From assembly GCA_017938285.1 (NCBI GenBank), contig JAGBBW010000095.1, forward strand, positions 1 to 64,000: a stretch of DNA of 64,000 nt, read 5' to 3'. Both the position numbers and the translations under genes were made by a program. Positions 43,063 to 52,149 of this stretch are shown here, piece by piece. Origin of the DNA: Lachnospiraceae bacterium. Lineage in GTDB: Bacteria; Bacillota; Clostridia; Lachnospirales; Lachnospiraceae. The notes below the pieces were generated by a model. That model had not been told where the DNA came from and did no database searches. It was given only the letters and a program-made list of their open reading frames with translations. Numbering within the stretch: position 1 is the first letter of the stretch; the number at the start of each line of letters is the position of its first letter.

Positions 43063-43072
43063 GAAACGTTTC
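43063..43072. promoter_or_regulatory. Operator-like palindrome upstream of the lacI-type gene
   Basis: GAAACGTTTC, a perfect 10-bp palindrome inside TGAAACGTTTCGT, shares the AACGTT core with the two stronger sites. It lies about 80 bp before the regulator start and fits autoregulation. Confidence 0.6.
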
Positions 43073-43170
43073 GTAATGCAGAAAGAGGAAAAAATGCACA
43101 AAAATGAAATAAAATAATTGTGGAAATTGTTCAAAATAGCATTGAAAATGAAGAAAAGTGAAAAAATATA

Positions 43171-43227
43171 TTGACCTGAACAAAACAATATGGTATTGTT
43201 GAGTTGTAAAGGCGTGTAACGTTTCAC
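43171..43227 (+). promoter_or_regulatory. Promoter and operator of the importer arm
   Basis: TTGACC (43171-43176), 17 bp, TATTGT (43194-43199). The operator GTGTAACGTTTCAC follows at 43214-43227, identical to the left-arm site. This places the repressor just past the transcription start. Confidence 0.85.
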
Positions 43228-43237
43228 AAAAGAAAAG

Positions 43238-43301
43238 CCAGTAAGGAATGTACCGGTTGGTTACCGGCTTGTCAGGGACAGAAACAATAGTTCCTTACTG
43301 G
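43238..43301 (+). promoter_or_regulatory. Long hairpin in the importer 5' leader
   Basis: CCAGTAAGGAA (43238-43248) pairs perfectly with TTCCTTACTGG (43291-43301). A smaller CCGG...CCGG stem sits inside. No T-run follows, so it is more likely an mRNA-stabilising or regulatory structure than a terminator. Confidence 0.6.
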
Positions 43302-43333
43302 GAGTTATGATGAGATGAAGGAGGTAGTCTGGT

Positions 43334-44269
43334 GTGAAAAAAAGACTAAGTAGTCAGGAAAATGGTTTAGTAAGAAAAAAATCGTTAAGCAGGCGTATCA
43401 GACAGCATTGGCAGTTATATGCACTGCTGCTGGTTCCAATTGTGCTGACGATTATTTATAAGTATATTCCGATGTACGGAATTCAGATTGCATTCCGGGA
43501 TTACAAGCCGAGCCGGGGATTTTCCGGAAGCGAATGGGTTGGATTTGAGTGGTTTGAGCGTTTGTTTACAGCACCAAATTTCAAACGTATGGTTAAAAAT
43601 ACGGTGCTTTTAAGTTTCTGGAGTCTGGTTTGCAGTTTTCCGGTTCCGATTATTCTGGCACTGGCAATCAACCAGCTTCGGTTCAAAAAGTACAAAAAGG
43701 TAGTGCAGACGGTATTATATGCTCCGCATTTTATTTCCATCATGGTAGTGTGTGGTATGCTCCGAATCTTTCTAAGTCCGTCCGGTGGTTTAATCAATCT
43801 GCTGATGGATTCCCATATTGATTTCCTTTCAGAAAGTGGTGCATTCCGGCCGATGTATATTCTATCCGGTATCTGGCAGGAAGCAGGATGGGGAAGTATC
43901 ATATATCTGGCAACTTTATCCGCTGTGGATCCGGCATTATATGAAGCGGCAAAAATAGACGGAGCATCGATGTTCCAGCGTATCAGACATATTGATATTC
44001 CGCAGCTGGTTCCGATGATTGTGCTGCAGCTGATTATGAGTGCCGGAAGTCTGATGAATGTGGGCTTTGAAAAGGTAATGCTGCTTCAGACAGAGTTAAA
44101 TAAGGCTACTTCTGATGTGATTGCGGTATATGTTTACGAACAGGGTATTGTAAATGCAAAATACAGTTATTCTACAGCAGTAGGCTTGTTTAATACCGTG
44201 ATAAATATTATATTGTTAATTGCAGTAAACAAGATATCGAAAAAGGCTGCGGATGTCAGCTTTGTATAG
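43334..44269 (+). CDS. ABC sugar importer permease (LplB/MalF-like)
   Basis: A 311-residue inner-membrane permease with about six helices. The EAA loop that docks the ATPase is visible as YEAAKIDGASMFQRIRHIDIPQLVP. The N-terminal basic stretch precedes the QLYALLLVPIVLTIIYKYIPMYGIQIAFRDY helix typical of the LplB/YtcP group. A GTG start is used, with AAGGAGG eight bases upstream. No ATPase gene is present in the locus. Such importers usually share a multitask MsmX-like ATPase encoded elsewhere. Confidence 0.92.
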   Translation: MKKRLSSQENGLVRKKSLSRRIRQHWQLYALLLVPIVLTIIYKYIPMYGIQIAFRDYKPSRGFSGSEWVGFEWFERLFTAPNFKRMVKNTVLLSFWSLVCSFPVPIILALAINQLRFKKYKKVVQTVLYAPHFISIMVVCGMLRIFLSPSGGLINLLMDSHIDFLSESGAFRPMYILSGIWQEAGWGSIIYLATLSAVDPALYEAAKIDGASMFQRIRHIDIPQLVPMIVLQLIMSAGSLMNVGFEKVMLLQTELNKATSDVIAVYVYEQGIVNAKYSYSTAVGLFNTVINIILLIAVNKISKKAADVSFV

Positions 44270-44279
44270 GAGGAAGCAT

Positions 44280-45173
44280 ATGAAAAAAGAAAAGAAAACA
44301 GGTTTTTCTGATAAAACCAGTGATATCATTCTTCTTGTATTTTGTACTGTGATTATGCTGATTGTTGCCTATCCTTTGTACTACGTTCTGGTGGCATCTG
44401 TTTCAGACCCGTATGATGTATATGCTGGAAAGACTTTTTTGTTGCCGAGTCAGTTTACACTGAAAGGATATGAGTCGGTATTTGCAGATAAAAGAATTTT
44501 CAGTGGTTATCTGAACAGTATAAAATATACGGTAATAGGAACGGTATTTTCGGTAGTAATGGTATATATTTCAGCGTATCCGTTAAGTGTAAAATCACTG
44601 CCGGGAAGAAAATGGATTAGTATTTTCTTTATTATTACCATGTATTTTGGCGGTGGACTGGTTCCGACGTATCTGGTAGTTAAAGAAACAGGACTGCTGA
44701 ATAATATGTGGGCATTGTTTCTTCCGGGAGGTGTATCGGTTGCCAATGTAATTATTGTGCGGAATTTCTTTGAAACAAGTATTCCGGCAGAATTGAAAGA
44801 AGCGGCGGAAATAGATGGTGCGTCGCAGTTTACAACCTTCCTTAAGGTAGTGATTCCATTAAGTAAATCCATCATGGCTGTTATGGTGGTATTCAGTATG
44901 GTTGCCTTCTGGAATGACTGGTTTACTTCCCTGATTTATCTGAGTGGAGAGCAGGCACCACTTCCACTGGTATTGAGAAATATACTGATACGGAGTGAAA
45001 TTTCTGCCAGCCAGTCCAGTACGATTTCCGGAGGCTATGCAGAATTAAACAAGATAACAGAAATGATTAAGTTTTCTTCAATTATTGTAGCAGCAGCACC
45101 AATGCTGATTATTTATCCATTTGTACAGAAATATTTTGAAAAGGGATTTCTGGCTGGTGCTGTGAAAGGCTGA
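44280..45173 (+). CDS. ABC sugar importer permease (YtcP/MalG-like)
   Basis: The 297-residue second permease. The EAA loop reads LKEAAEIDGASQFTTFLKVVIPLSK, and about six helices are visible. The reading frame opens 27 bp earlier inside the preceding gene, but AGGAGGAAGC fixes ATG 44280, ten bases after that gene stops. It forms the membrane channel with the upstream permease. Confidence 0.92.
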   Translation: MKKEKKTGFSDKTSDIILLVFCTVIMLIVAYPLYYVLVASVSDPYDVYAGKTFLLPSQFTLKGYESVFADKRIFSGYLNSIKYTVIGTVFSVVMVYISAYPLSVKSLPGRKWISIFFIITMYFGGGLVPTYLVVKETGLLNNMWALFLPGGVSVANVIIVRNFFETSIPAELKEAAEIDGASQFTTFLKVVIPLSKSIMAVMVVFSMVAFWNDWFTSLIYLSGEQAPLPLVLRNILIRSEISASQSSTISGGYAELNKITEMIKFSSIIVAAAPMLIIYPFVQKYFEKGFLAGAVKG

Positions 45174-45192
45174 ATCTAAAAAGAAAGGAAAA

Positions 45193-46842
45193 ATGAGTAT
45201 GAAGAAGAATTTTTGGAAAAAAGGAGTTTGTTTAGGACTTAGTTTGTGTCTGATGGCAGGTATGCTGACCGGTTGCGGAACAAAGGAAGAAGAGAAGGAC
45301 AGCACCCAGACGGAGTTTTACATTATGGGAGGTATGTCACCATTATCAGCCGGTTATGATTCCAATGTGGTTTTGAATGAAATGGCGGAGAAGGCAGGTA
45401 TCAGCATTGAGTGGGATACGATGTCGGATTCACTGGCAGAGCAGGTGAATATCCGTATTGCAGGAGAACAGCTTCCGGATGCCTTTCAGGGTGTTGGTTT
45501 CAGCAGTTACGATATTGCGACATACGGGGCAGATGGTGTGTTTCTTGACCTGACTCCGTACATTAACGAGGAAATTATGCCGAATCTGACGAAGATTCTG
45601 GAGGAACATCCGGATATCCGTGCAGCAATTACCATGCCGGATGGAAAAATTTATGGTCTGCCAGCGGCAGAACAGATGGGTACTGCCGGTATTGGTCTGG
45701 AAAACGACTATAGTATCTACACCGTACCTCAGTTTTCGATGATTAATAAAGCATGGCTGGATGAGCTTGGTCTGGAAGTACCAAAGACACTGGATGAGCT
45801 TTATGACTGTCTGGTAGCGTTTCAGGTGAATGATATGTCCCACAAGTATTATGGAAATGCTCCGGGTTCTACTATTCCGATGTCTACTGGATTTGATCAG
45901 TGGTGCTGGGGACAGAATGTATTTTATGCAGGTTTTGGCTTTACAAACTGGCCAAATGATGTGTGTAATGATCTGGTGCTGAATGACGATGGTACGGTGG
46001 AATTTGTATGTGTACGGGATGAGTACAAGGATGCGGTTTCTTATTTCCATCACTGGTACGAGGAAGGACTGATGGATATTGAAATGTTTTCCCAGTCTAC
46101 CAGCCAGCTTATTGCCAAGTGTTCCCAGGGTCAGGTTGGTGTGGCAACCTGGTGGTACATTGAAGAAGTGATGGGAGATAAGTCGGAAGACTATGTGTTT
46201 CTTCCAATTTTAGAAGGACCAAAGGGTGGATATCATGTGACCGTACGTGATGGTGGTGCTGTAAATTCCGGTAACTTAAATATTACCAGTGCCTGCGGAA
46301 ATCCGGAAGCTTTATTAAAGTTTTATGACCAGTGGTATGATGGTGAAATTGTAATGCAGCTGCAGTATGGTCCGATTGACGTGTATTTTACAGAAAAAGA
46401 TGACAAGGGAATGTGGAAGTCCATTACCGATGCAGAGGCAAAAGAGAAGTTTGGAAAGAGTGCCGGAGAGTTGAAAGGTGTATATGAGGTATATGGTCCA
46501 AAGCTGATTCTGGGTGAGTATTATAATAAGAATTTTTATATGGAAGACCGTGCCATTGAACGGTTACAGGATTTAAGTGAGCACTGGGTGGAACCGTATG
46601 TTTCCAGCATGGTTACCTATCCAATTGATGTAGTGTTCAGCGAAGATGAACTGGAAGTAATTGACCGTTACAAGGCTGATTTTGAAAGTGCTGTTTCTGA
46701 ACAGGAAGCATTGTGGCTGAAAAACGGTGGTCCGACAGAGGATGAGTGGAATGCGTATGTGGATATGCTGGTGAACAGCTGTGGTCTGGAAAAACTGAAA
46801 GCGGCATACCAGAGTGCATATGACAGATATTCCGGTAAATAG
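45193..46842 (+). CDS. Sugar-binding lipoprotein of the importer (LplA-like)
   Basis: A 549-residue extracellular solute-binding lipoprotein, lipobox GMLTGC. It is longer than the usual 430-residue binding proteins, as in the LplA group that takes up oligosaccharides. Aromatic-rich stretches (WCWGQNVFYAGFGFTNWPNDV, GVATWWYIEEVM) could stack against sugars. AGAAAGGA precedes ATG 45193; ATG 45199 is an alternative. Binding of fructo-oligosaccharides is inferred from neighbours. Confidence 0.9.
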   Translation: MSMKKNFWKKGVCLGLSLCLMAGMLTGCGTKEEEKDSTQTEFYIMGGMSPLSAGYDSNVVLNEMAEKAGISIEWDTMSDSLAEQVNIRIAGEQLPDAFQGVGFSSYDIATYGADGVFLDLTPYINEEIMPNLTKILEEHPDIRAAITMPDGKIYGLPAAEQMGTAGIGLENDYSIYTVPQFSMINKAWLDELGLEVPKTLDELYDCLVAFQVNDMSHKYYGNAPGSTIPMSTGFDQWCWGQNVFYAGFGFTNWPNDVCNDLVLNDDGTVEFVCVRDEYKDAVSYFHHWYEEGLMDIEMFSQSTSQLIAKCSQGQVGVATWWYIEEVMGDKSEDYVFLPILEGPKGGYHVTVRDGGAVNSGNLNITSACGNPEALLKFYDQWYDGEIVMQLQYGPIDVYFTEKDDKGMWKSITDAEAKEKFGKSAGELKGVYEVYGPKLILGEYYNKNFYMEDRAIERLQDLSEHWVEPYVSSMVTYPIDVVFSEDELEVIDRYKADFESAVSEQEALWLKNGGPTEDEWNAYVDMLVNSCGLEKLKAAYQSAYDRYSGK

Positions 46843-46870
46843 CCATAGAATTAGTATAGGAGACAGTATC

Positions 46871-48337
46871 GTGAGTATGTTATTAGAGAAAGCAAGAGAG
46901 CAGGAACGACAGGCCTTAGAGAAGAAAGAAGAACGTCTGCGCCCGGTGTTTCATTTTTCCAATCCGACAGGGTGGATGAATGATCCAAATGGATTTTCGG
47001 AATATAAGGGAGAACATCATCTGTTTTATCAGTATTATCCATATGCAACCCATTGGGATTCCATGCATTGGGGTCATGCAAAAAGCAGTGATTTTATCAG
47101 GTGGGAGTATCTTCCTGCAGCACTGGCACCGGACGAAGAATATGACAGTTTTGGCGTATTCTCCGGTAGTGCTTTAACAGAAGGAGAAAAGCAGATACTG
47201 ATGTATACCGGAGTCCGGGAACTTATCCTGGAAAATGGAGAAAAGAAGATATTCCAGAACCAGTGCATTGCGGTAGGGGATGGTACGGATTATGTGAAAT
47301 GTGAAAATAATCCCGTCATTACAAGTAGTCTTCTTCCGGAAGGAAGCAGCAGGGAAGATTTCAGGGATCCGAAACTCTGGAAGGAAGATGACCGGTATTT
47401 CGTGGTGGCAGGCAGCCGCCACAAGGATGGCAGTGGCCAGATAGCCTTATTCTATTCAGACGATTTAGAGCAGTGGAAGCTGGGAAGTATACTGGACCGT
47501 AGTGAAAATAAACTGGGTAAGATGTGGGAGTGTCCGGACTTTTTCCCATTAGGTGACAAACAGGTGCTTTTAATTTCTCCACAGGAAATGGAAGCAGATG
47601 GGCTGGAGTTTCATGGTGGCAATAATACTGCCTTTTTAACCGGAACGTATGAAAAACAGACCATGAAGTTTACCAGAGAGCAGGTACAGTGTGTGGATTA
47701 TGGTCTGGATTTTTATGCACCACAGACCATGCTGTCGGACGATGGACGCCGGGTTATGATTGGCTGGATGCAGTCATGGGATAATCCAATGTATCCGCCA
47801 GAGCAGGCGTGGTCCGGCATGATGACAGTTCCAAGAGAACTGATTTGGAAGGATGGTTATGTATATCAGAAACCGGTAAGGGAGCTGGAAAAATACCGCA
47901 GAAATGCCGTGAATTATCCGGTGGTTTATGTGGAAAAAGAAACTGCCCTTCCTGGAGTTTCCGGAAGAAGTACGGAACTTTTAATAAAGTTTACAGGAAA
48001 AGAGTATACAAAGTGCCGGATGAAGATGGCAGCAGAAAATGGATATTATTCTGAACTGGTTTATGACAGGGAAGATGGTATTCTGACATTTGACAGAAGC
48101 CATTCCGGAATACGCAGGGACTGTATATGTACACGAAGTCTTAAACTTCGCGAGAAAGACAAAGATCTTAGCCTGCGGATTCTGATAGACAGGTATTCCA
48201 TTGAAATTTTTGTTAATGAAGGAGAACAGGTGATGACTTCGCTGGTGTATACTCCAGTATCTGCAGAAGGTATTACATTTTCCAGTAATGGACGGCTCTG
48301 CATGGATATCACCAAGTATGATATCGAGGTGGAATAA
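46871..48337 (+). CDS. Cytoplasmic GH32 beta-fructosidase
   Basis: A 488-residue intracellular enzyme that would split imported fructo-oligosaccharides or sucrose (possibly the 6-phosphate). The nucleophile is D38 in WMNDPNG. RDP appears in EDFRDPKLW and the acid/base Glu in GKMWECPDFFPLG. A C-terminal beta-sandwich completes it. There is no signal peptide. The frame continues upstream into the binding-protein gene, but AGGAG stands eight bases before GTG 46871. It keeps the canonical Asp, unlike the surface GH32 enzyme. Confidence 0.93.
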   Translation: MSMLLEKAREQERQALEKKEERLRPVFHFSNPTGWMNDPNGFSEYKGEHHLFYQYYPYATHWDSMHWGHAKSSDFIRWEYLPAALAPDEEYDSFGVFSGSALTEGEKQILMYTGVRELILENGEKKIFQNQCIAVGDGTDYVKCENNPVITSSLLPEGSSREDFRDPKLWKEDDRYFVVAGSRHKDGSGQIALFYSDDLEQWKLGSILDRSENKLGKMWECPDFFPLGDKQVLLISPQEMEADGLEFHGGNNTAFLTGTYEKQTMKFTREQVQCVDYGLDFYAPQTMLSDDGRRVMIGWMQSWDNPMYPPEQAWSGMMTVPRELIWKDGYVYQKPVRELEKYRRNAVNYPVVYVEKETALPGVSGRSTELLIKFTGKEYTKCRMKMAAENGYYSELVYDREDGILTFDRSHSGIRRDCICTRSLKLREKDKDLSLRILIDRYSIEIFVNEGEQVMTSLVYTPVSAEGITFSSNGRLCMDITKYDIEVE

Positions 48338-49306
48338 ATGAAGAAATATGATGTTGTGGCACTGGGAGAATTGTTAATTGATTTTACACAAAATGGCTTT
48401 AGTGCACAGGGAAATCCTGTGTTTGAGGCAAATCCGGGAGGAGCACCGGGAAATGTGCTTGCCATGCTGCAGAAGCTGGGACGAAAGACTGCGTTTATTG
48501 GAAAAGTCGGACGGGATGGTTTTGGATACCAGTTGGAAGCTGCTTTAAAAGAAGTGGGGATTGATACGGAGCAGTTATGTTTTGATGAGGAAGTGCATAC
48601 CACGCTGGCAGTTGTGCAGAAGAAAGCAGATGGCGACAGGGATTTTTCCTTTTACCGGAAGCCGGGAGCGGATATTATGCTCAGGGCAGAGGAACTACAG
48701 GAAGAAGTAATAAAAGAAACAAAGATGTTTCATTTTGGTTCGCTGTCTCTGACCGATGAGCCGGTACGGGAGGCAACCAGAAAAGCAGTTGCCGCTGCCG
48801 AGGCAGCAGGGGCAGTGATTTCTTTTGACCCTAATTTGAGAAAACCGCTCTGGAAGACAGAGGAACTGGCCAGACAGCAGATACGGTATGGTTTTCAGCA
48901 TTGTCAGGTGTTAAAGCTGTCTGACGATGAGCTGGTATGGTTTACAGGAGAAAATGATTTTGACAAGGCAATGAAATGTCTGAGAGAAGAATTTTCCATT
49001 CCATTGGTTCTGTTTTCCATGGGAAAGCAGGGAAGCAGGGCATACTGCGGTGATGTAATGGTGGAAGTACCAGCGTTTCTGAGGGAAGATACCATAGAGA
49101 CAACCGGTGCAGGTGATACGTTTATGGGCTGTATGCTGCATCAGATTCTGGAAAAAGGGTATGAAAATCTGAACAGAGAAGAGTTAAAAGAAATGCTGAC
49201 GTTTGCGAACGCTGCTGCGTCGATTATTACAACAAGAAGAGGTGCATTACGGGTTATGCCGGAAGAAACAGAAATTCGGAACAGTTTAGTTCCAGATAAC
49301 CAGTAA
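48338..49306 (+). CDS. Fructokinase (PfkB/ribokinase family)
   Basis: A 322-residue sugar kinase. The N-terminal ALGELLIDF and NPGGAPGNVL motifs and the C-terminal anion-hole signature TTGAGDTFMGCML with catalytic Asp match PfkB fructokinases. It converts the fructose freed by the GH32 enzyme to fructose 6-phosphate. The start codon abuts the TAA of the preceding gene, so translation is probably coupled. It is the last gene of the importer arm. Confidence 0.93.
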   Translation: MKKYDVVALGELLIDFTQNGFSAQGNPVFEANPGGAPGNVLAMLQKLGRKTAFIGKVGRDGFGYQLEAALKEVGIDTEQLCFDEEVHTTLAVVQKKADGDRDFSFYRKPGADIMLRAEELQEEVIKETKMFHFGSLSLTDEPVREATRKAVAAAEAAGAVISFDPNLRKPLWKTEELARQQIRYGFQHCQVLKLSDDELVWFTGENDFDKAMKCLREEFSIPLVLFSMGKQGSRAYCGDVMVEVPAFLREDTIETTGAGDTFMGCMLHQILEKGYENLNREELKEMLTFANAAASIITTRRGALRVMPEETEIRNSLVPDNQ

Positions 49307-49352
49307 TATAAAAAATACCAATACTCGATGGGGAGTACATAAATTATGGAAC

Positions 49353-49394
49353 AAAAAGGGTCTGCCAAAAACCTCCTGAGGCAGCCCCTTTTTG
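49353..49394. terminator. Terminator closing the fructan locus
   Basis: AAAAAGGGTCTGCC and GGCAGCCCCTTTTT pair with one mismatch around a 14-nt loop. It serves the convergent gene as well. Confidence 0.85.
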
Positions 49395-49410
49395 TTATAT
49401 ATCTTGTATG

Positions 49411-50112
49411 TTACAGCGCATTCCAGAACGCCATAAAAATCATCACACAACCCCAGGCGTTTCCGGTCTGCTTCTTCACCACCAGCATTCCGTAAATTAA
49501 GAACATGGTAGCAAACATATCAATCAGGGCACTTGGTGTAATGCCAATGACACCATGCACCAGAATACACATTACGGCACACACAAGGGCACCCCAGTCC
49601 ATCAGCGGGTGTCTGGATGGAAAACGTTCGTTGATTTTATCTGCAATCACGACATAATTAAAGCCTTCAAAAAATCCCCAGCAGATGGCAGTAATCAGCA
49701 TTCCTAAAACATTGGAGGGAAAGCCGCTGGCCAGTACCTCATAGGTGGTATTTACGTTAGCAAAGGGAAGCCAGGGCTGCACCCGGCCGGTAACAAACTG
49801 GTAAATGAAGTCCGGCAGACAGCAGGCTGCACTTAAGAGCAGGGTTATGGGTAACTTTTTGACCGTTAAACCGTGCTGGCGAAAGTTTTCCCTCCGCAGC
49901 AACGTTACAATGGTAATGCCAAGTCCGGCGAGACCGAACTGGAAAATACCGCCCACAAACAGGACCCTTAAAACAATAGAAATGGATTCGTTTGCTACGA
50001 TGGTATTAATCTGGTGGTTTAATATGATGTAAATACCCAGAATAACAAAAGAGACGACGGCGATAATGACAAGGTCGGTATTTAATTGTTTCTTTTTCTG
50101 TTCTGTCAGCAT
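49411..50112 (-). CDS. Polytopic membrane protein, possibly CPBP-like
   Basis: A 233-residue protein with about seven hydrophobic segments. The segment CWGFFEGFNYVVIADKINERFPSR and a later CILVHGVIG resemble, loosely, the Glu-rich and His motifs of CPBP intramembrane proteases, but EExxxR is not present. GGAGG before ATG 50112 decides the start, five codons inside the longer frame. No partner gene is evident. Confidence 0.6.
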   Translation of the reverse strand: MLTEQKKKQLNTDLVIIAVVSFVILGIYIILNHQINTIVANESISIVLRVLFVGGIFQFGLAGLGITIVTLLRRENFRQHGLTVKKLPITLLLSAACCLPDFIYQFVTGRVQPWLPFANVNTTYEVLASGFPSNVLGMLITAICWGFFEGFNYVVIADKINERFPSRHPLMDWGALVCAVMCILVHGVIGITPSALIDMFATMFLIYGMLVVKKQTGNAWGCVMIFMAFWNAL

Positions 50113-50393
50113 GTGATTATCCTCCATAAGTAAGATTGATTGTAGATTGCTTTGTTTTATCTGATAGTACTATAACAGAGGTTTCTTAAGGGACTATAAA
50201 AGGGAGATTAAAAATTTATTAAAAAGAACAAGAGTCCGGTTACAGAATAGTTGAGGTGCAGAAAATGATTAATTTAGTAGTTATTTTTCGAAAAGTATGC
50301 TATACTACGGAGTGTGCAGGTGCAGGGCTGGAACAGGCGTTCTGATTGCGCTGTTGGGAAAAGGGTACATGTTACATAAGTGGGAGAAGTGAT

Positions 50394-52010
50394 ATGAGCA
50401 GATTTGAGAAAAAAACATCGGGTATTCCGATTAATCCGGAGAATCGGGAGTATATAGCAAATACTTATGTGATGCGTTGTTTTAACGTAATGATGGTGGT
50501 TTATCTGATTACATTTATGCTGAATCTGGCGGGTATTTTTACCATTGAACAGAGACTTATGTTGTCAGCGTTTATCCCGTCACTGATAATTTATATTATC
50601 ATGCAGGTGATTACCAGGCGTATTTGTTTATCTGACCGGAAAACAAAGTATTTTATATTAACCAGTATTATTGTGGTGTCTACCATATCCGGCGTATTTT
50701 TGACATATCATGTTATTTTAATATCATTGCTGCCGTTTTTATATGGCACTCTGTATTCTTCCAAAAAAGTGATGAGAGTAGTGTACGGTCTGACGGTGGC
50801 AAGCACATTTGTGATTGTATATGCTGGTTATTATCTGGGACTATGCGATGCGAATATGGTATTGCTTACCTCCCGGGACATCGGACATTATGTAATTGAT
50901 GGGCTGTTTGTGCTGATACAGGCCAATGAAAATCCGTTGCTGAATTTGTTATTGTTTTTTGTCGTGCCACGGTGTCTGATTTACATTGCATTTGTATTTG
51001 TGTGTAACAGTATTGTGGAGATTGTCAGTGGAAGCCGGAAAAAGACAGAGCAGCTGTTTGTGCAGACAGTTACGGCTCTCAGTGATGCAGTGGATGCCAA
51101 GGACCGTTATACCAGTGGTCATTCGAAGCGTGTGGCGGAATATTCCCGCAGAATTGCGGAGCGTCTTGGAAAAAGCAGGTCAGAGCAGGAGGAGATTTAC
51201 CGTGCCGGACTACTGCATGATGTCGGAAAAATCCGTATTCCGGAAGAAATTATTAATAAACCGGGCAGGTTGACAGACGAAGAAGTTAATATTATCAAAA
51301 TTCATCCAGTGACAGGATACCATATTTTGCGGGGGATTTCCGAAGAAAGTATTATTGCCATTGCAGCAAAGTATCATCACGAGCGGTATGATGGCAAAGG
51401 TTATCCAAATGGTCTGGAAGGTGATAAAATCCCAGAGGTGGCAAGGATTATCGGAGTGGCAGATTCGTATGATGCCATGGCCAGCAATCGAAGTTACCGT
51501 ACTGCCCTTCCGCAGGAGGTCGTGCGGAAGGAAATTGAGAAAGGCAGGGGAACCCAGTTTGACCCGCAGATGGCAGACGTTATGCTGCAGATGATTGATG
51601 AGGATAAAGAATATCGTATGAAGGAATCGGATTCTATGCACAGGCGGGTTCTGATAGTGGATGATGAGCCGATGAATAGCAAGAGGATTTCCTTTATTAT
51701 GCAGGATGAGCCGCGTTATGAGATATTGTCGGCAGAAAGTGGAAAAGAGGCGCTGGGTATTTTAGAAGAACAGCGCATGGACCTGATTCTGCTGGATGTG
51801 ATGATGCCGGAAATGGACGGTTTGGAAACCCTGCGCCGTATTCGTGAAAAGTATGACACACCGGTAGTGTTAATGACCGGGGATAAAACGCTGGAGGCGT
51901 CCGTGGAATTTGCAGAGCTGGGCTGTGATGATTACATTACCAAGCCGGTGCTGCCGTTGCTGATTAAGGAAATTATTCATAATATGACGGAACGGGTGGA
52001 GAGCTTGTAG
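50394..52010 (+). CDS. Membrane HD-GYP protein with C-terminal receiver domain
   Basis: 538 residues. About six hydrophobic helices occupy residues 20-215. An HD-GYP domain follows (HSKRVAEYS, LLHDVGKIRIP, HHERYDGKGYPNGL), with the metal and signature residues of cyclic-di-GMP phosphodiesterases. The last 120 residues are a receiver domain (LIVDDEPMNS, LILLDVMMPEMDG with the phosphoacceptor Asp, MTGDK, ITKPV). The receiver at the C-terminus reverses the common REC-HD-GYP order. GGGAGA precedes ATG 50394. A TATACT box lies at 50301-50306. Confidence 0.92.
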   Translation: MSRFEKKTSGIPINPENREYIANTYVMRCFNVMMVVYLITFMLNLAGIFTIEQRLMLSAFIPSLIIYIIMQVITRRICLSDRKTKYFILTSIIVVSTISGVFLTYHVILISLLPFLYGTLYSSKKVMRVVYGLTVASTFVIVYAGYYLGLCDANMVLLTSRDIGHYVIDGLFVLIQANENPLLNLLLFFVVPRCLIYIAFVFVCNSIVEIVSGSRKKTEQLFVQTVTALSDAVDAKDRYTSGHSKRVAEYSRRIAERLGKSRSEQEEIYRAGLLHDVGKIRIPEEIINKPGRLTDEEVNIIKIHPVTGYHILRGISEESIIAIAAKYHHERYDGKGYPNGLEGDKIPEVARIIGVADSYDAMASNRSYRTALPQEVVRKEIEKGRGTQFDPQMADVMLQMIDEDKEYRMKESDSMHRRVLIVDDEPMNSKRISFIMQDEPRYEILSAESGKEALGILEEQRMDLILLDVMMPEMDGLETLRRIREKYDTPVVLMTGDKTLEASVEFAELGCDDYITKPVLPLLIKEIIHNMTERVESL

Positions 52011-52073
52011 GAAGGGAGAAAAAAGAGATTTCGCAACTTTTGCGATACGTGTAAATTTAGGGAAACGCCGAGG

Positions 52074-52132
52074 AAAGAGGATGTCCCTTGCTATGATGGG
52101 AAAGGTCATAGCTTTGGGACATCCTCTTTTTG
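52074..52132. terminator. Terminator between HD-GYP and flotillin genes
   Basis: AGAGGATGTCCC and GGGACATCCTCT pair, extended by inner CTATGA/TCATAG pairing. T-runs are present on the + strand. Confidence 0.85.
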
Positions 52133-52149
52133 CAGGACTTATTTAAATG

